Assembly: GCA_015657535.1 (NCBI GenBank)
Contig: JADHZB010001308.1
Coordinates: forward strand, 1,838 to 65,837
Length of the DNA: 64,000 nt
From: Nephromyces sp. MM_2019
Taxonomy: Eukaryota > Apicomplexa > Aconoidasida > Nephromycida
Direction: 5' to 3'
Every line of letters starts with the position of its first letter. Positions within the stretch are counted from its first letter, which is position 1. The position numbers and the translations under genes are program-made. Under the pieces are notes generated by a model. The model saw nothing but the letters and a program-made list of their open reading frames with translations. It did not search any database and was not told the DNA's origin. Of the stretch, positions 1 to 12,800 are shown in pieces.

Positions 1-3000
1 TACCTTATCAAATGTTTCCTTCTACATTACCAACTGTAAGGAAGATAGCAATAGAGATACTCACTACTCCAGGCTTCTTCATATCATCTCTGAAGACTCT
101 TCGATCGTGGATGAAAGTGATGAAGATATTGGTATCTTCAGATATACCGAAATTGGATATTTTACTCCCTCCTCCTCATGCAGGAGTAAGTCTTTCAGAG
201 CTGATTTTATTGGTCTTATGCAGTTATTATATGCGTGTGTGCGTCAGTGTGTGTATTTTTTGACTTCGCTGCGCTCCTTTAGATGGAAGGCAAGGAGGAT
301 ATTTCTATGCTTTTTTGCTTATTTTTCGCTTCTTTTGGCTGTTTGTGTAGTTTTAGTATTAGCAACAGTTGCTTACTCTTATTTTGTAATTAGAAGGAAA
401 ATGCAGTCAATCACATCGGCCGAACTCACACACATAATTGGCCTTGCAAATTCGTATCATCTGCTTGACTTATACACATATTAGCTGGGCACATACACAC
501 GTGATGAGCTTGTCACACACTCAGCCAGCTCCTCACACACGTGATGAGCTTGTCACACACTCAGCCAGCTCCTCACACACGTGATGAGCTTGTCACACAC
601 TCAGCCAGCTCCTCACACACGTGATGAGCTTGTCACACACTCAGCCAGCTCCTCACACACGTGATGAGCTTGTCACACACACAATCAGCCAAGAATAACA
701 CTCATTCTGCCGATAAAACACATTCGCCTGAGCAGGCGTTTGATGTAAACTTATACAAGCATATCTTCTATGCAGACCATGCTGGAGGATCTTTGTTACC
801 TTTTTATCGCTGCGCACACACACACTTTAGCTTCTTCTTTGCTATCATGAGTTCAATCCGGTTTCTCACAGCTTTCTCTTTAATATGTTATACAAGCACC
901 CGCAGTAGATATAAGCCTCCTCTTCCTGCCGGGCAATCTTACAGCTACCGTGCGTCAACCACCTGAGTTTGTACTGCCAGCTACACACACCTTGTTCTAC
1001 TACTTGTATATCTAAGCTAATCGCACGAAAGTGCGATACACTCAAGTTTTACATAACACTCTCCAGAACCAGGAGAAGCATGCTTACCCCTCATACTGCC
1101 CCTGCATATACACACACGCGCGCCCCCCTTGCCTCTTTCGCCCCCCTCACCTGCCACACCCCCTTCACTCACTACACCCCCCTCACCCACCAAACCCCCC
1201 CAGGTCTTCACCTCTAAGGAGTCTGATATTCAAGCGAGAACTAGCCACCTAAAGAGAGTTTCCTTCATCCTATTTTGCTGCGAAAAAGACGTTTTTCTTC
1301 CTCAACTTCCTCAACTTCTGGAAAGATTGACGGAGTATCTTCGTCTACCCTCTGCGACTAGCCTATCATCTCAAGTTTTCTTCTGTATGAGAGTTCTCTT
1401 GTTGAAGATATCGAGTAGGTACTTGACCCCAATTTGGCCAGTGCTTTTGACGGAGCTTATAAAGGTGTTATCTCAGGTTGATAGTGATAACTGCGATAAC
1501 GAGCTCCTCTTAGAAGCTTTGAAGATGGTGGATGTTGCTAGTTTGCTCAATATTCCAGACTTTCATCTCTATCAGTGGATGTTTTTGAGCGATTCTCTCA
1601 ATAGAGGGGAGCAAGAGAGAGGGAATGATGAAGTTTTTGCTGATGGAAGATCTCCTTGTAGCTTAGATGAAGAAAAAATGGAGAAACTTTCATCTTCGTA
1701 TCACACAGAAAAGGCCAAAATCCCTGAGGAAGCAGTTTTGTGGAGGAATGATGAAGATGAATATAAGGAAGAGGAGGACGAAGGGGGGCGAGTGTTGGAT
1801 ACAACCGCTGAGAAGGTGGATGATGCGATAGAGTGTGTGGGGGGGGCGCCAGGAGGCAGAGGTACGACAGTCTTGAAGAGTCTTCAGTGGCTTAGTGAAG
1901 GTGGTCATAAGGGGAAACCGGCGAAGAGTGGGCTAGCGTTAAGGCATATGGAGGAAAGCATAGGAATCGCAAAGAGCTCGCCTTATGAGGAGAAGCGGAG
2001 TGGGAGTGAGGATGTGGAAGGAGGAGGGAGAGATGATGGGGAGGGGAATGGGAGTGAGGTTGCACAAGAAGGAGGGAGGGGTGATGAGGAGAGGGGAAGA
2101 AACGACGACATAAAGCATACCTCTAAAGGAGGGAGAGCTAAAGCCTTTGTAGTGGACTCAGAGCATCCGATTACACCTTCTGATTGTGATGCCCCCAATG
2201 AAGCCTTCCTTCCTGGGAGTGAGGGCAAAGACAGGTTTAACAGCGTTGATGATGCTACTAATACCTATTCCACCGCTAATGGCAGTAACTATGCCGAAGA
2301 CTCTAGGCTAGAATCTTCTCAGAGTTATAAAAAAGTATCAGCTTCCTCATCAGGGCTTGCGCAGCTTCTTCCTCCTCTCAATCACTCCGATAAGGATGGA
2401 GGATACTGTGTTGGAGAAACACACACCAAAAGTAGCGGTGAAGCTCCAGGAATCCTCTCAGAAGAAGCTTCGAGCGTGAATCAGCGTAAATTCTCTTCTT
2501 CCTCCTCAAATATAGCTAAAAACGGGTGTTTACCCCTCAATGATGATGAAGCTGGTGGAGTTGAGGAAGCTAACTGCCCTCCAAGATCGAATTATGATCT
2601 TTTCCAATTCTCAGCTCATCAAACCAAATCTTCTTCACTGCTCCCATCGCCTCCTGAGAGCCAACAATCTGATGTAAACATGGTCTCACCCTCATTTTTG
2701 GAAGCCTCTCTTCCTACTCGAATCTCCCCTAGAAGTTCAGCAGCTCCCAATATATATACTACAGGAGATTCATCTGCTTCTTCCTCTCCCTTGGAACATC
2801 CTACACTCAATGAAGCCTCATCTTCACACACATACGCGCACACCACCGCCGATACAAGGACTCAACCCGATGATTCTAAACTCCAAACAATGATGAAAAG
2901 CAGCGAAGGTCATCAATCTCTCCCCTTATCTTCCTCTATGGATAACTCCCTTGAGGAACCACCCCCTCAGGAAGACGCATGGTTCTCTTCAGCGGACAAA

Positions 3001-5361
3001 AGAGATGCTGCCCGTAGCTCCTCTCCTAATGAGAGCCATGAGTCCCCCAAAACCCCCCCCCCTCCTCGTACTCGTTCAGAGGGTTTGGATGTTTCTGCAG
3101 GGATTTCAGCGCCTGCTAAAGCAGGAAACTCTGTGGGCAGCGATCAACCTCTCCTCCCCAACGAAGAGAAAATCTCCTCACTGCCTCTCTCTCTCTATCA
3201 TTCTCCTCCGGTATTTCACAGCATGTCCAAAGAAGGCCGAAGCTTCGAATCTCCGATTGGTGGTGGTAGTAACAACAACATTACAGAGAGAATAGGAGGA
3301 AAACCAATGCTTTCTGCAATAGAGAAGAATAATACCAAACACTCCATCACTTCGAATGCAAAGTTTAGACCCTCAGTTATTGCGGTGGCTGAAAGATTCC
3401 CACCTGCTCACTCTCTTCCCGACTACTCCTCGCATACACACACACACAGCAAGGCGAAGAAGAACTATTCTTCACGAGCCCAGGATGGAGGGAGAGTTGA
3501 CAATTCGCGGCTTTTCTACCCTTTTACGTCCACTCCGACATTTTCTCCCAGAGATCGCTCTGTGATCACTGAGTCGAGTTTCTATGCTGCTAAAAGCCTG
3601 AAGGATAAAGACTTTCTAGTAGGCCAGCTACTGCAAGAGAAGGCTGAAGTCGGTGTGGGTTTTACACTGAACGAAGCATATTCACAGCGACTTGATACTG
3701 AAGCTTTGAAGAGGGAAAGAATCCCGGAAGCTGCAGCTTTTCATTGCACCCCAATAGTTGCCAATAAGGCGCTCCCCATAAGAGAGCAGGTGGGGAGATG
3801 TGTGTTTTTTTTTACCTGTATTTGTGCGTGTGTGCGATCCTATATTTGTTATGGGAATCCACTTACTCTCGCTCTCCCTATTTTAAGCTTTCACACACCA
3901 TTCCACCCTCATCTCCCTTCTTACAGCCTTCTTCCTTATTTTTTCGCTGCTTTTCATTCTTTCTCCCCCCCGTTTTCCCATAATTTAAGCTATTTTTCTC
4001 TGGTTCTTCCCTCCTCTATTCTCCTAAATCCCTTGCCTCTCTGTCTGATCTATCCAGAGACTTGTATGTACCCCTCATCCATAAATTGCGCTCAGCATTA
4101 CGTCCATCACTATTCCTCCTTCCTGCCTTTTTTCAGGTTGCTTTTACCGCTTTCTACTTAAAGGATAGATCTTTAATAGACACCATATATACCGAATCAG
4201 CAGACATGGATTTGGTCGAACGGTAAAGAAGCCTTTTGTAGCTATAATTTTCGCACACACACTCAAGGAATTTGCTGTTAAATTCTCAATCAGAGAGCTT
4301 TTGCATTGAAGTTTTTTGCAACTTCCTCCTGGTTTTAACCCACGGTCGATTTGTTCTCTTTTCTCACTCGCTTCTGCTTATTTTTGTCGACAAAAACTTT
4401 TTTTGATGAAAACAAACTTTTTTGCATACTCTCTCGGTTTGAAGCGTTTTTTGCGAGGATGAGAGTTTAATGTTATCATAATTGTGCATTTATTTGGTTT
4501 TTTTGCGCTTTTTTTATAATTTGCCTGGGAAATAGTGTTGAAAGGCCTTCTTTCCTATGTTTTTTAGGAAAAAATTATGGTAGCTACGCTGTGTATTGCT
4601 CATGGTGGCTGCACTATCATTTTTTTGTTGTAGCTACACTGTGAGTTGATACGTTTGAGTTTTTACGTTTTAAAAGAGTTGATAAATCATGAGAATTCAT
4701 TATTAAAAGTTAATTTATATCCATTAAGTAGTATAATATATAAACTGAATACCCTTATCAATTTGTAGTAGCAGTGAGATGGTGCTCTTGATTAAGCAGC
4801 TGTATCGATGTACCGCCTTCGCCAAAATTTGTGCTACAAAGAAATGTTTCTACTTTTCGTCTGTGTATATCTTTTGTATAGTTTTTGCGGACTAGAATAG
4901 GCAGAATATCATCATTAAAAATATTGAGTGCATAGCTTGTCTTTCATGTAAAAACTTACTCCGATGAGGCTTAATGTATGAAAGTCGCTTTTTCATCTCA
5001 AAATTGACTAGGAGTCAACAGCAAATAAGAACAAGCGCATTCACTCGATAATAGCGGGTTACCGACTTACCCCTGCTATGGAAAATAATATGAAATAATA
5101 ATTTTATTCCTTAAGAAAATGATTTGATAAAATCTTTATTTAAATTGCAAGTACTCTTTTCCCTCTCTGATACTGCAAATTTTTTTTCCTTTTTCTTTCT
5201 CCTACAGTTGTATTGAATTCGATTTCATAGAGATTCCAGAGAAGGATTGGAACGTCTGCCGTATTGAGATAGATTACCAGAAGCTGGTAATGGATATTCC
5301 AAGGGTCTTTTTTGATAATTTTGATCATTATGCTGAAACTCTATTTGATTCAAATAGTTGA
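1..5361 (+). CDS. DOP1: DOP1/Dopey family protein, C-terminal part (5' end outside window)
   Basis: Dopey proteins are large peripheral membrane proteins that act with MON2 and flippases in endosome-to-Golgi traffic. The exon from 1204 (acceptor AG at 1202-1203) opens with a typical Dopey C-terminal block: ESDIQARTSHLKRVSFILF, then ERLTEYLRLP, QVFFCMRVLLLK and LTPIWPVLLTELIKV. Phases link exons 1204-3789, 4137-4222 and 5208-5361 (stop TGA); the last exon encodes CIEFDFIEIPEKDW and ends FDSNS. The region up to about 185 or 235 is probably an upstream exon, since a GTAAGT donor lies at 186, but its link to 1204 is not resolved and a further exon may lie between. After the conserved block comes a roughly 700-residue Glu/Gly/Arg- then Ser/Pro-rich insertion with no introns, far longer than in animal or yeast Dopey. 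The family call rests on remembered similarity. It is firm for residues encoded by about 1204-1600 and weaker for the ends. Confidence 0.8.
493..683. repeat. 40-bp tandem repeat, about 4.5 copies
   Basis: Four identical 40-bp units start at 501, 541, 581 and 621. A fifth copy from 661 matches for 20 bases and then diverges. Each unit contains the palindromic hexamer CACGTG and CA-dinucleotide runs. The period is not a multiple of three and the array lies in a predicted intron, so it is not coding. Perfect identity implies recent expansion. Confidence 0.97.
1100..1203 (+). other. C-rich acceptor tract
   Basis: At least five runs of five to seven C residues occur in about 100 bases, ending at the 3' splice site before the conserved DOP1 exon. 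It acts as the polypyrimidine tract. The minus strand carries the matching G runs, so quadruplex or i-motif formation is possible, although most loops are long. Confidence 0.7.
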
Positions 5362-8300
5362 AATGATCTCTAGTTCAGGAACAAAATTATAGGATTTTAA
5401 GAGAATTTTGAGTCAGAAGCTAGGTTATGAGAGGTTTGAGTTGATATTTTGAGGCATCAAATTTTTTAAAAGAATTTAAGCCTCTAAGCTTGTATCTCGT
5501 AGTAGGAATGATAATCATGTTATTGCTAAACGTAGTCCCCCCTAGAAGGAGTGTCGTGAGTTTGTACTATTTTTTAAGTAAAATTAGTCCTTCATTATTA
5601 TAGTGTTAAAATTGGTCTTTAAAAAAAGGCCTTTTTCGCTCTTCTGGCTGATAAATATTTGATGTGTGTATGACTTTTGCTTCTCAAACTTACTCACCTG
5701 CGAGCTTATGGCGACGATTCCTGTATTTAAATCAGGATTACAGCCATAATTCCTGGAGAACCTCAAGTAGTCAAGGAAATTTTTTATATCTGCTATCAGT
5801 GAGACGCCTTTTGTGGCTGTTATTGAGGGCTGGAATAAGTTTACTTAAGCCTGTTTATTAAATGCGTACTATCAAGCCACTGATGTATATGGAGCCATGC
5901 TTGTTCTGCAAAAAAACCCTTGTTTCAAAGTTGGGTGCATATAAGTCCAATACCTGCTTCCTTGTCGGAAGCTTTGATTTACTGCTTTCTAAAGTGGAGC
6001 CGTTTGTTCTTCTGCTGCCGATAATTTAGTTGGTATATATAAATGAATATGAAGTTTCACACTTGTTGTTTAATGGACAAAAAGAATAATTGCTGAAGTA
6101 AAGTTAATGTTTCGATTCTCCACTTGTTTATATGAAGCTGAAGAGCAGAATTGAATTTGCCGCATGTAGTTTATTGCTTGTATTCTTGCTGCAGAACCTT
6201 GAACGACCTAGGTTTTTTTTGTACTGTTTTAGACTTCTTTCAGTTATTGCTAGGCGTAACTTATTTTGCAAAAAAGTATTTTACTACTAGCGAGTGCTCG
6301 GCCGCTTTAAGTGGAGCTGACCCTTCAATTGGCTAAAAATATTAAAACTACAAGACTTAAAGATGCCCCAAGAGGATTAAGCCACTTTTTACCCATCCAC
6401 TTTCACGCGGTCTCACCTGTGCCCATGATACTGCATCTCATAGGAGCCTAAAGGTCGCCTGCTTATCTTTTGGTATCGAAGATATTGCTCAGACACCTAT
6501 ACTTTCTCATTTAAAAGCTGTTTTATTACCTTTGATGATACTTCACCGTTTATAATATTGAAAGGGTGGTCGGTACTCATAATTTATCCAGAACCGCAGC
6601 CTTTTCGAAGTAAAGTCTCTCAAGTCAAACTCAGAAAATTTTCTATAACTGGAAAGTCAAGGTTTTCCTTCGCTAGAGGATTAAGCTTTACCATCCTCCT
6701 GTGAGCTGCTTAGCGAACGCGTGCTATCATGGGGTTAATAGTTTAGTTGCTCATTTTGGCCTTCCTATTCTAAGTTTCAATAGCTTTCCATCCGCTCTCT
6801 TTTTGTTGCCTAGCAGCTGCGGTCGAGTTAGATGATTTGAGTGCAGGGAGCAACAATCAGTAACCGTAGCTTTTGTGTGTGAATTCTATGTGGGAGCTAA
6901 CGTGAGGTCAAAGAAAACCTTGCCCAAATTCTAGATGTTTATGTTATTCATTGCTAGCATTGACAGGTAGCGTCACAGGCTGGTACAAGCAAGTCGCATC
7001 ATATAAACCTAAAAGGTTGCCATAGAAATATTTTACGTCTAAAAGGAGCAAAGAAGTTATTTTGCCGCTATTGGCTGGTACCGAACTTTCCTTATCTTGC
7101 CCAAAAGGGTTTATTGTTTTTTCTTATATTATTCTGCTTACATGTTTTGTGCTGAACATTTTGGGAACATTACAGAGGGTCCCAAAAGTATCTCCGTTGT
7201 TCGGGACGCTATCCAAGAGCTTAGTTGTTGTAACCCAGTCCCTGCATGTTGCACCGTTAGGTTACACCTAACTCCATAATAATATGAAAGTTGTTTAAAG
7301 GGAACATATTAGACTTCTGTGATTCGTAAAAGCTTGTTTAATCTATACGGCGCAGTTGTTCATTGCCCCGACATGCCAGAAAGTCGAACACAGTGTAATG
7401 CAAGAAGTTTTCATATGCAAAGCAATATTTCTGGAGTTAGTAATAGGGCGAGACTAAGTGTGATTCAAGCTAGATTTGCGCAATCAGCAGTTAGATACCT
7501 AGATACTAGAGACTAGTAAAATTTCCATTGCAGTAGCATGGCATGTCTTTTCTTCTACACCGTGTTATTAGTTGTTAGATTCTGCGCTGTTTCGCTTCCG
7601 GGGTGATTCGTCTTCGAGGACGAGTTTTTACCTCGCTGATTAAAGAAGTTCAACCCGAGTCCATCATACAACTTGACAAAAAACTGCCTTGAGGGATACC
7701 CATTAGCGTTTCCCCGTGATGTTTGTTTTAACCGACCCTGGTGCTAGCCTTTCTTTCCAACGTTACCATGAAAACGTAGCTGCGTTAAATTTCTTCCTGC
7801 CATACTTTTACTGAGCTTGCCATCTACCTGCATCTGATTGGTTGAGCTTAAATCTTTTTTTTGTGATCCATGGTGCTTGCATTGCAAGTCAGTCCACTTA
7901 TCGTTTAACTTACAATTTTTTGATGTGTAGACAGAGCCAAGATGACTGCTGGCTACGAAAACTTTATTCCTGCTCTGCAGCAACTAAGCGTTTTATCGCG
8001 TGCAACCGCCGTAACTTCTATGTTGCTAGCCTAGTCTTAAGTGCCACTATAATCATATCGTATATCTGGTGCATGTTATGGAGAGCTAGTACAAAAATAC
8101 AAAACCTAGAGGTTAAACCATTTTCTCCTCTCAAATGTATGCTACTCACACGAACTCGACAAATTTGTATGCAGGATTAGCTTAACAATTCAGTAGGTAC
8201 TTCCGCTTGGAAACCTGAAAAGCATGAAATCTTTTGCCGCCAACACCGCGCTTAAACATAAGCAGCGCAAAGTAAGCAGTGGCCACTGGATCGAAATTTG

Positions 8301-9897
8301 AAGATTCGGTCTTTAAGTAAAGCTCGCTCCCTAGTATAAAGGCTCATAATCCCGAGTTTGTCGATAAGACGAGTTGGTTAACAAGTAAGCCTTTAGATTC
8401 GTCATGTAACCCCGCTTTGTTTATTGGAACCTCCCTGTTAGCTGAAGGTTCGCCTGCACTTACTTCATGATATCCTGACCTAAATCCTTAGTTTATGAGC
8501 AAATCTTTTGACTTTCTATCAAACCCTTCACAGAGCTGCCGATTCCGGAAGGAAATATTGAGGACAGAAGCACACCCGCAGTGCAGCTGAGCTCAGTGAA
8601 GAACCTGGAAACACTGGAAAATCCTCTATGGAATGTTCAATGAACGTTCCCGCAAGTAGAATAAAACTACTTTTAATTCGCAGATAGTCCGGACAATCCT
8701 CCTGAATAAAAAAATTGTTTTATGTGTCAGTTCAGTGACGCCATGGCTGTGTTTCCGTACTCATTTCTAGTACTTTCAGATGTGAAAAAAGGCATAATTT
8801 TATAAATACTGGAGCTGCTTGTCCGTGAGTAGCTGAGATTGCCGGTATTAGTTTGAAATACTCAAAGGGGTGGCGATCAATAAGTTTCAGAAATAAATTT
8901 AGCGAAGCACTTCCTACAATTTGCGTGGTGGTGCCACAAGATACCGGTGTAAAAATGATAGACTCCGGCGGATAGGATATCTTTTGTGAGGACAGCATCC
9001 CAACTTTTTCAGTGTATAAAAAAGATGTACGTACGCCCGTGTTTGCGCCGCTATGCAGTACGGTGTTTCCGCTTGCGGTGAGTCATGAGGAGAAATGTTT
9101 TTTTAACTGAGATAACGAAATGTTGCTGCTGCGACGACTAACTTTTACCGCAAGAACGCAGAAGCTCATCTCTTCTGCTATTCCTCCACCGTAAATGACT
9201 CCCATATTATAGAGGGAGGGAGTATTGCTTCTTCTCTAATTTCTCCTGTTTAATAATATATTCAGAATCGTGAAGCTCAATCTATGGAATGCTTCCAGAT
9301 AAAATGCTGAACTCTTTCCCTATTAGGATTATCAACTTCGTTACATATTATTTCTTCTCTCTTCTTATTTCTTTTTGATAATAGAGCCTCTACCTACTGA
9401 ACAAAACAAAATACACTTATTACGTGAAGTTTACTCGAGATTTGGTAAATATGCCGGTTTACTAAACAAATACAAAAGCTTGCGTTTTTAGCAAAACTAG
9501 CTATCCTTTGGAATAGAAGTCCTACTCCATAGCCACAAACCAAACTGGTGGTAAACGTGTTTATTTTTGGACAGAAGACTGTCACTTTGTAAACCATATC
9601 TGTGGTAATGTTATGGTAGATACATATATGCAGATATGCGCACAATTGCTGGCGGAAAGCCTTTCTTTTTTTGTGGCATGCATGTGCATACATGCTGATG
9701 AGATAATTCATTCGTTGCTCTGCAGTTGCCGTAGCCTTCATGAAACGATGAGAATGTATTAAAATTTTTGAGGGCCTTCCTTTAGGGTAAACTTTCCTTG
9801 GAAATTTGAGATTGGAAGTTAAGAAAGGGATTGAGGGGACAAGCTTTACGACTCAGGGTTCTCTAGTGATGTTAGCTGTTTTCCCTCAGTAAAGAAG
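5362..9897. other. Intergenic or unassigned, no gene recognised
   Basis: This 4.5-kb stretch lies between the DOP1 stop and the start of the next plus-strand gene. Only short ORFs of up to about 112 codons occur, mostly without an ATG. None carries good splice signals at its ends or a protein pattern I recognise. The 6.8-8.6 kb part is visibly less AT-rich than its surroundings but shows no convincing exon. Confidence 0.4.
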
Positions 9898-12800
9898 ATG
9901 GTGCGCAAGATTGTTGAGAACCATCCATCCTCTTTTCCTACCTCGAATGTCACTGATACCTCTTTTGCGTCGTCTCAGCGGCTGAAAGAACCACAGAATA
10001 TGTCGTCTGAAGCTGGTCACATGTCGTTGCTGCGGGACTTCTCCTCGTTTGAAAACATCGCCTGTGCTGCAGAAAGGATGAACTTGAGGGGTGTGGATGT
10101 TTCTTGGGGGATAGAGAATTATGGATTTGCGGAGAAATGGCATTACTACAATTATCTGCTAAATTTTGCGGATATATTAAGAATCTCGCTGTCCAATCTG
10201 CGGATAGCCATGAATTTTCACGATCTGAGTACCATTATCTTTGAGACGTCTGCTTTGAAGTTTGCTGCTTTACTTGCTGCAGCCTTTAGACTAACCACCT
10301 TATGCGAGAAGTATGCAAAGATGTTTTTTTTCTTTTTTCTTTTTTTTACACTTTATTCAAATAAGCTAATGCAGTCTTTGGCTGAAGCGGTTTAACTTTT
10401 TAGTGGAGGACTGACTATATGATCATGTGGGCTTACTGAGGCACTTTTTTTTATGCTGGAGCACTAATGGGTGCGTAGATTAATTACTATGCTATGAAAG
10501 AGTGAACTCTATATATTGTTAGGGAATTAAGGTTTGGAAATTGAATGCAGAATCTTTCAGATATAGGAACAGGCTCCGGCATGGACCAAAATAACTGCGC
10601 ATACCCACGATTTTACGCACTATTATCATACGCATCCAAGAGATTCTATCATGCATTGCCGGTACTGAAGCGGATTCTACCTTCTTCACCCTCTGTGCGC
10701 AATTTTTTTGCATGGCAAAGGCTCTTCCTAATTTTCATGAAAAATTTAAATGTGGCATGAACTCTCCGGAGGGAAATGCAGCGTATAGCTTCAAGATTTC
10801 TAAGCTTTAAATTTTGCTAAACTCTTGAAATTTAAAGCTTAGAAAAACCGCCATTTTTTTAGCCATTCTATTATGCAAGAAATCGCTTATATCATCTTCC
10901 ACGTCATATGGCTGATGCCTGCGCTTCATTTTTGCCTGGAGAGTATACTCGCCACTTTCCTTGATACCAACTTATTCATTATTAACTTTCTTCATCAAAT
11001 AAGCAGTCCCAATTATTTGGAAAAACCAATTTCTTAATAGCCGTGTGTTGTCGTTTCATTTATTCCGTGAGACCACCCGTTAAAACCCCTTGTATTGCTA
11101 TGCACCCTTCATTTTGCTATTTTTCAGCCTGCAGAAAACTTGCCGAGATGAAGCATTTGAGTTTCAAGATTATCCTGGTGAGTTTTCCTAGTATGACTTA
11201 AGGGGCCAGAAATTGATTTTTTAAAAGGATGATTTGAAGATTTAAAGCTACGCTTTTTGCTTCTCTTACAAGAATCTTTTTCATGTATATTTGCTTTAAA
11301 ACAATTTCTTATGATGCTTCTGCTTACCCCTTTTCCAAATTAGCGAGTATGTTCTATGGTCTACTGCATCGCTTAGTAAGAATTGATAGTGTCACCCTGG
11401 TACGGAGTATTTCTATTAATTTAAGTGCATTCCGCATATTCTAGAAAAAAACATCGAAAACGACAGTAGAGCAGCATGGAGCATATAAGCGTGTTAACAA
11501 CCCTGCGAAAATACGGTTTTTGCTGCACTCAATGAGGTATAATTAAATTTTTCAATGTTTCCTGCTTTAAAATTGCTATAATGAGCGTATAAATGTGCCT
11601 AAAAGATGTTTTATCAGTTAACTTACATTGTGGCATTAAATCACACAGACATGCTTATTAATAAATTAAGATTTTTCATGCTTTCTTCTAATTTTTGTAC
11701 TCACCAAGTACTTAAAAAAACAAATTATTGCTTCCTGTTCTGGCGGTAGTGAGTCTCTATAAAAGGCTATCACTGTTAGCATATTGCTTCATAAGAGGTT
11801 TTAAATTGGCTCTTAGATGTTTCTTGGTGTATAGAAAAAGAAAATTGCTTATTTCTATGCTTATTAGCATTGTCTGTCGTTTGGTTATAAATCTATGCTT
11901 TGCTTTTTTTATTCAAAGACTTGGATTCTGTAGCCTTGGAGACCACAATGTATATTCTTAGACTTGCTGACCGGATAGAGAATCTGGACATAATGCTACC
12001 AGTGCACTAATGATAGTTTCAACATATACGTATGCATATTTATCTGGAATATTTTGCGATATTACACAAGGATTTAGACAGCACTATTATCAATCACCCA
12101 CTGATTTTTTCACACTTCCGCATAGTTTGTTTACAGTGTATGAATTACAATGTATGCTATACGATCATGCATTTGCACATACCCACCCCCCACACCCATC
12201 TTCCTAAGTCCCATTTCTATGAAAAAAAGCTAGCAAACATCACAAGCTTCTTGAAGAAGAATCTTCCAACACACTGGTGGAGCTAGAGTGCGTGATTAAA
12301 GTCTGGTTTTTGCAAAAATTATGTGGCCAGCCTTGAATTTTCACGATTATTTTGTTTTTTTCCGAAATGTGTGCGGACGTATTACTGTTTCTCTGTGTGT
12401 GCAGGTAGCTTAGAATTTATGAATATCTGTTCTTGGACCACTTATTAGCATTTTTTTGTTTATAAGAATCTAACTTGATGAATAATTTTGTACTATTTGC
12501 CCATGCAAATCTTTAGTTACTATGCTCTTTTGCCTTAGGACACTCCGCCATGGACCTACCCTGCAGCGATGAGACTTTTAATATGGCTGAGGTTAATTCG
12601 CAGGGTAGTCCTTCAAAAACCTCCAACTCTTTCTCCCCACTAGCAAGTAATGTCTATAATCCTGAAAATCGCCTATCCTTCGTTTTCAGGATGTTATGGG
12701 TAGAGGGTTTATATGTTTTGTCTCAGATTGATGGGCTCACCATAGATCCTAAGGACGTGATGGAGTGGTCTCTAACTGATGTTCGAAGCATAGAGCATAA

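Larger units (their letters stand above)
186..1203 (+). other. Long intron (or introns) of the DOP1 gene
   Basis: Between the candidate GTAAGT donor at 186 and the acceptor at 1203 no exon is convincing. The stretch holds the 40-bp tandem array, CA-rich sequence and a very C-rich polypyrimidine tract before the acceptor. A small exon inside it cannot be excluded. Confidence 0.5.

Noticed and set aside
1017..1252. Overlapping ORFs on both strands in the C-rich tract
   Set aside because: They are products of low-complexity C/G runs before a splice acceptor.
7842..8180. 112-codon frame in the unassigned 5-10 kb region
   Set aside because: It lacks an ATG start and splice signals, and its composition looks random.
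10545..10760. ATG ORF of 71 aa as an extra exon of the large membrane protein
   Set aside because: Its possible acceptors and donors do not match the phase-2 donor at 10311 or the phase-2 start of the exon at 11128, while those two join directly.
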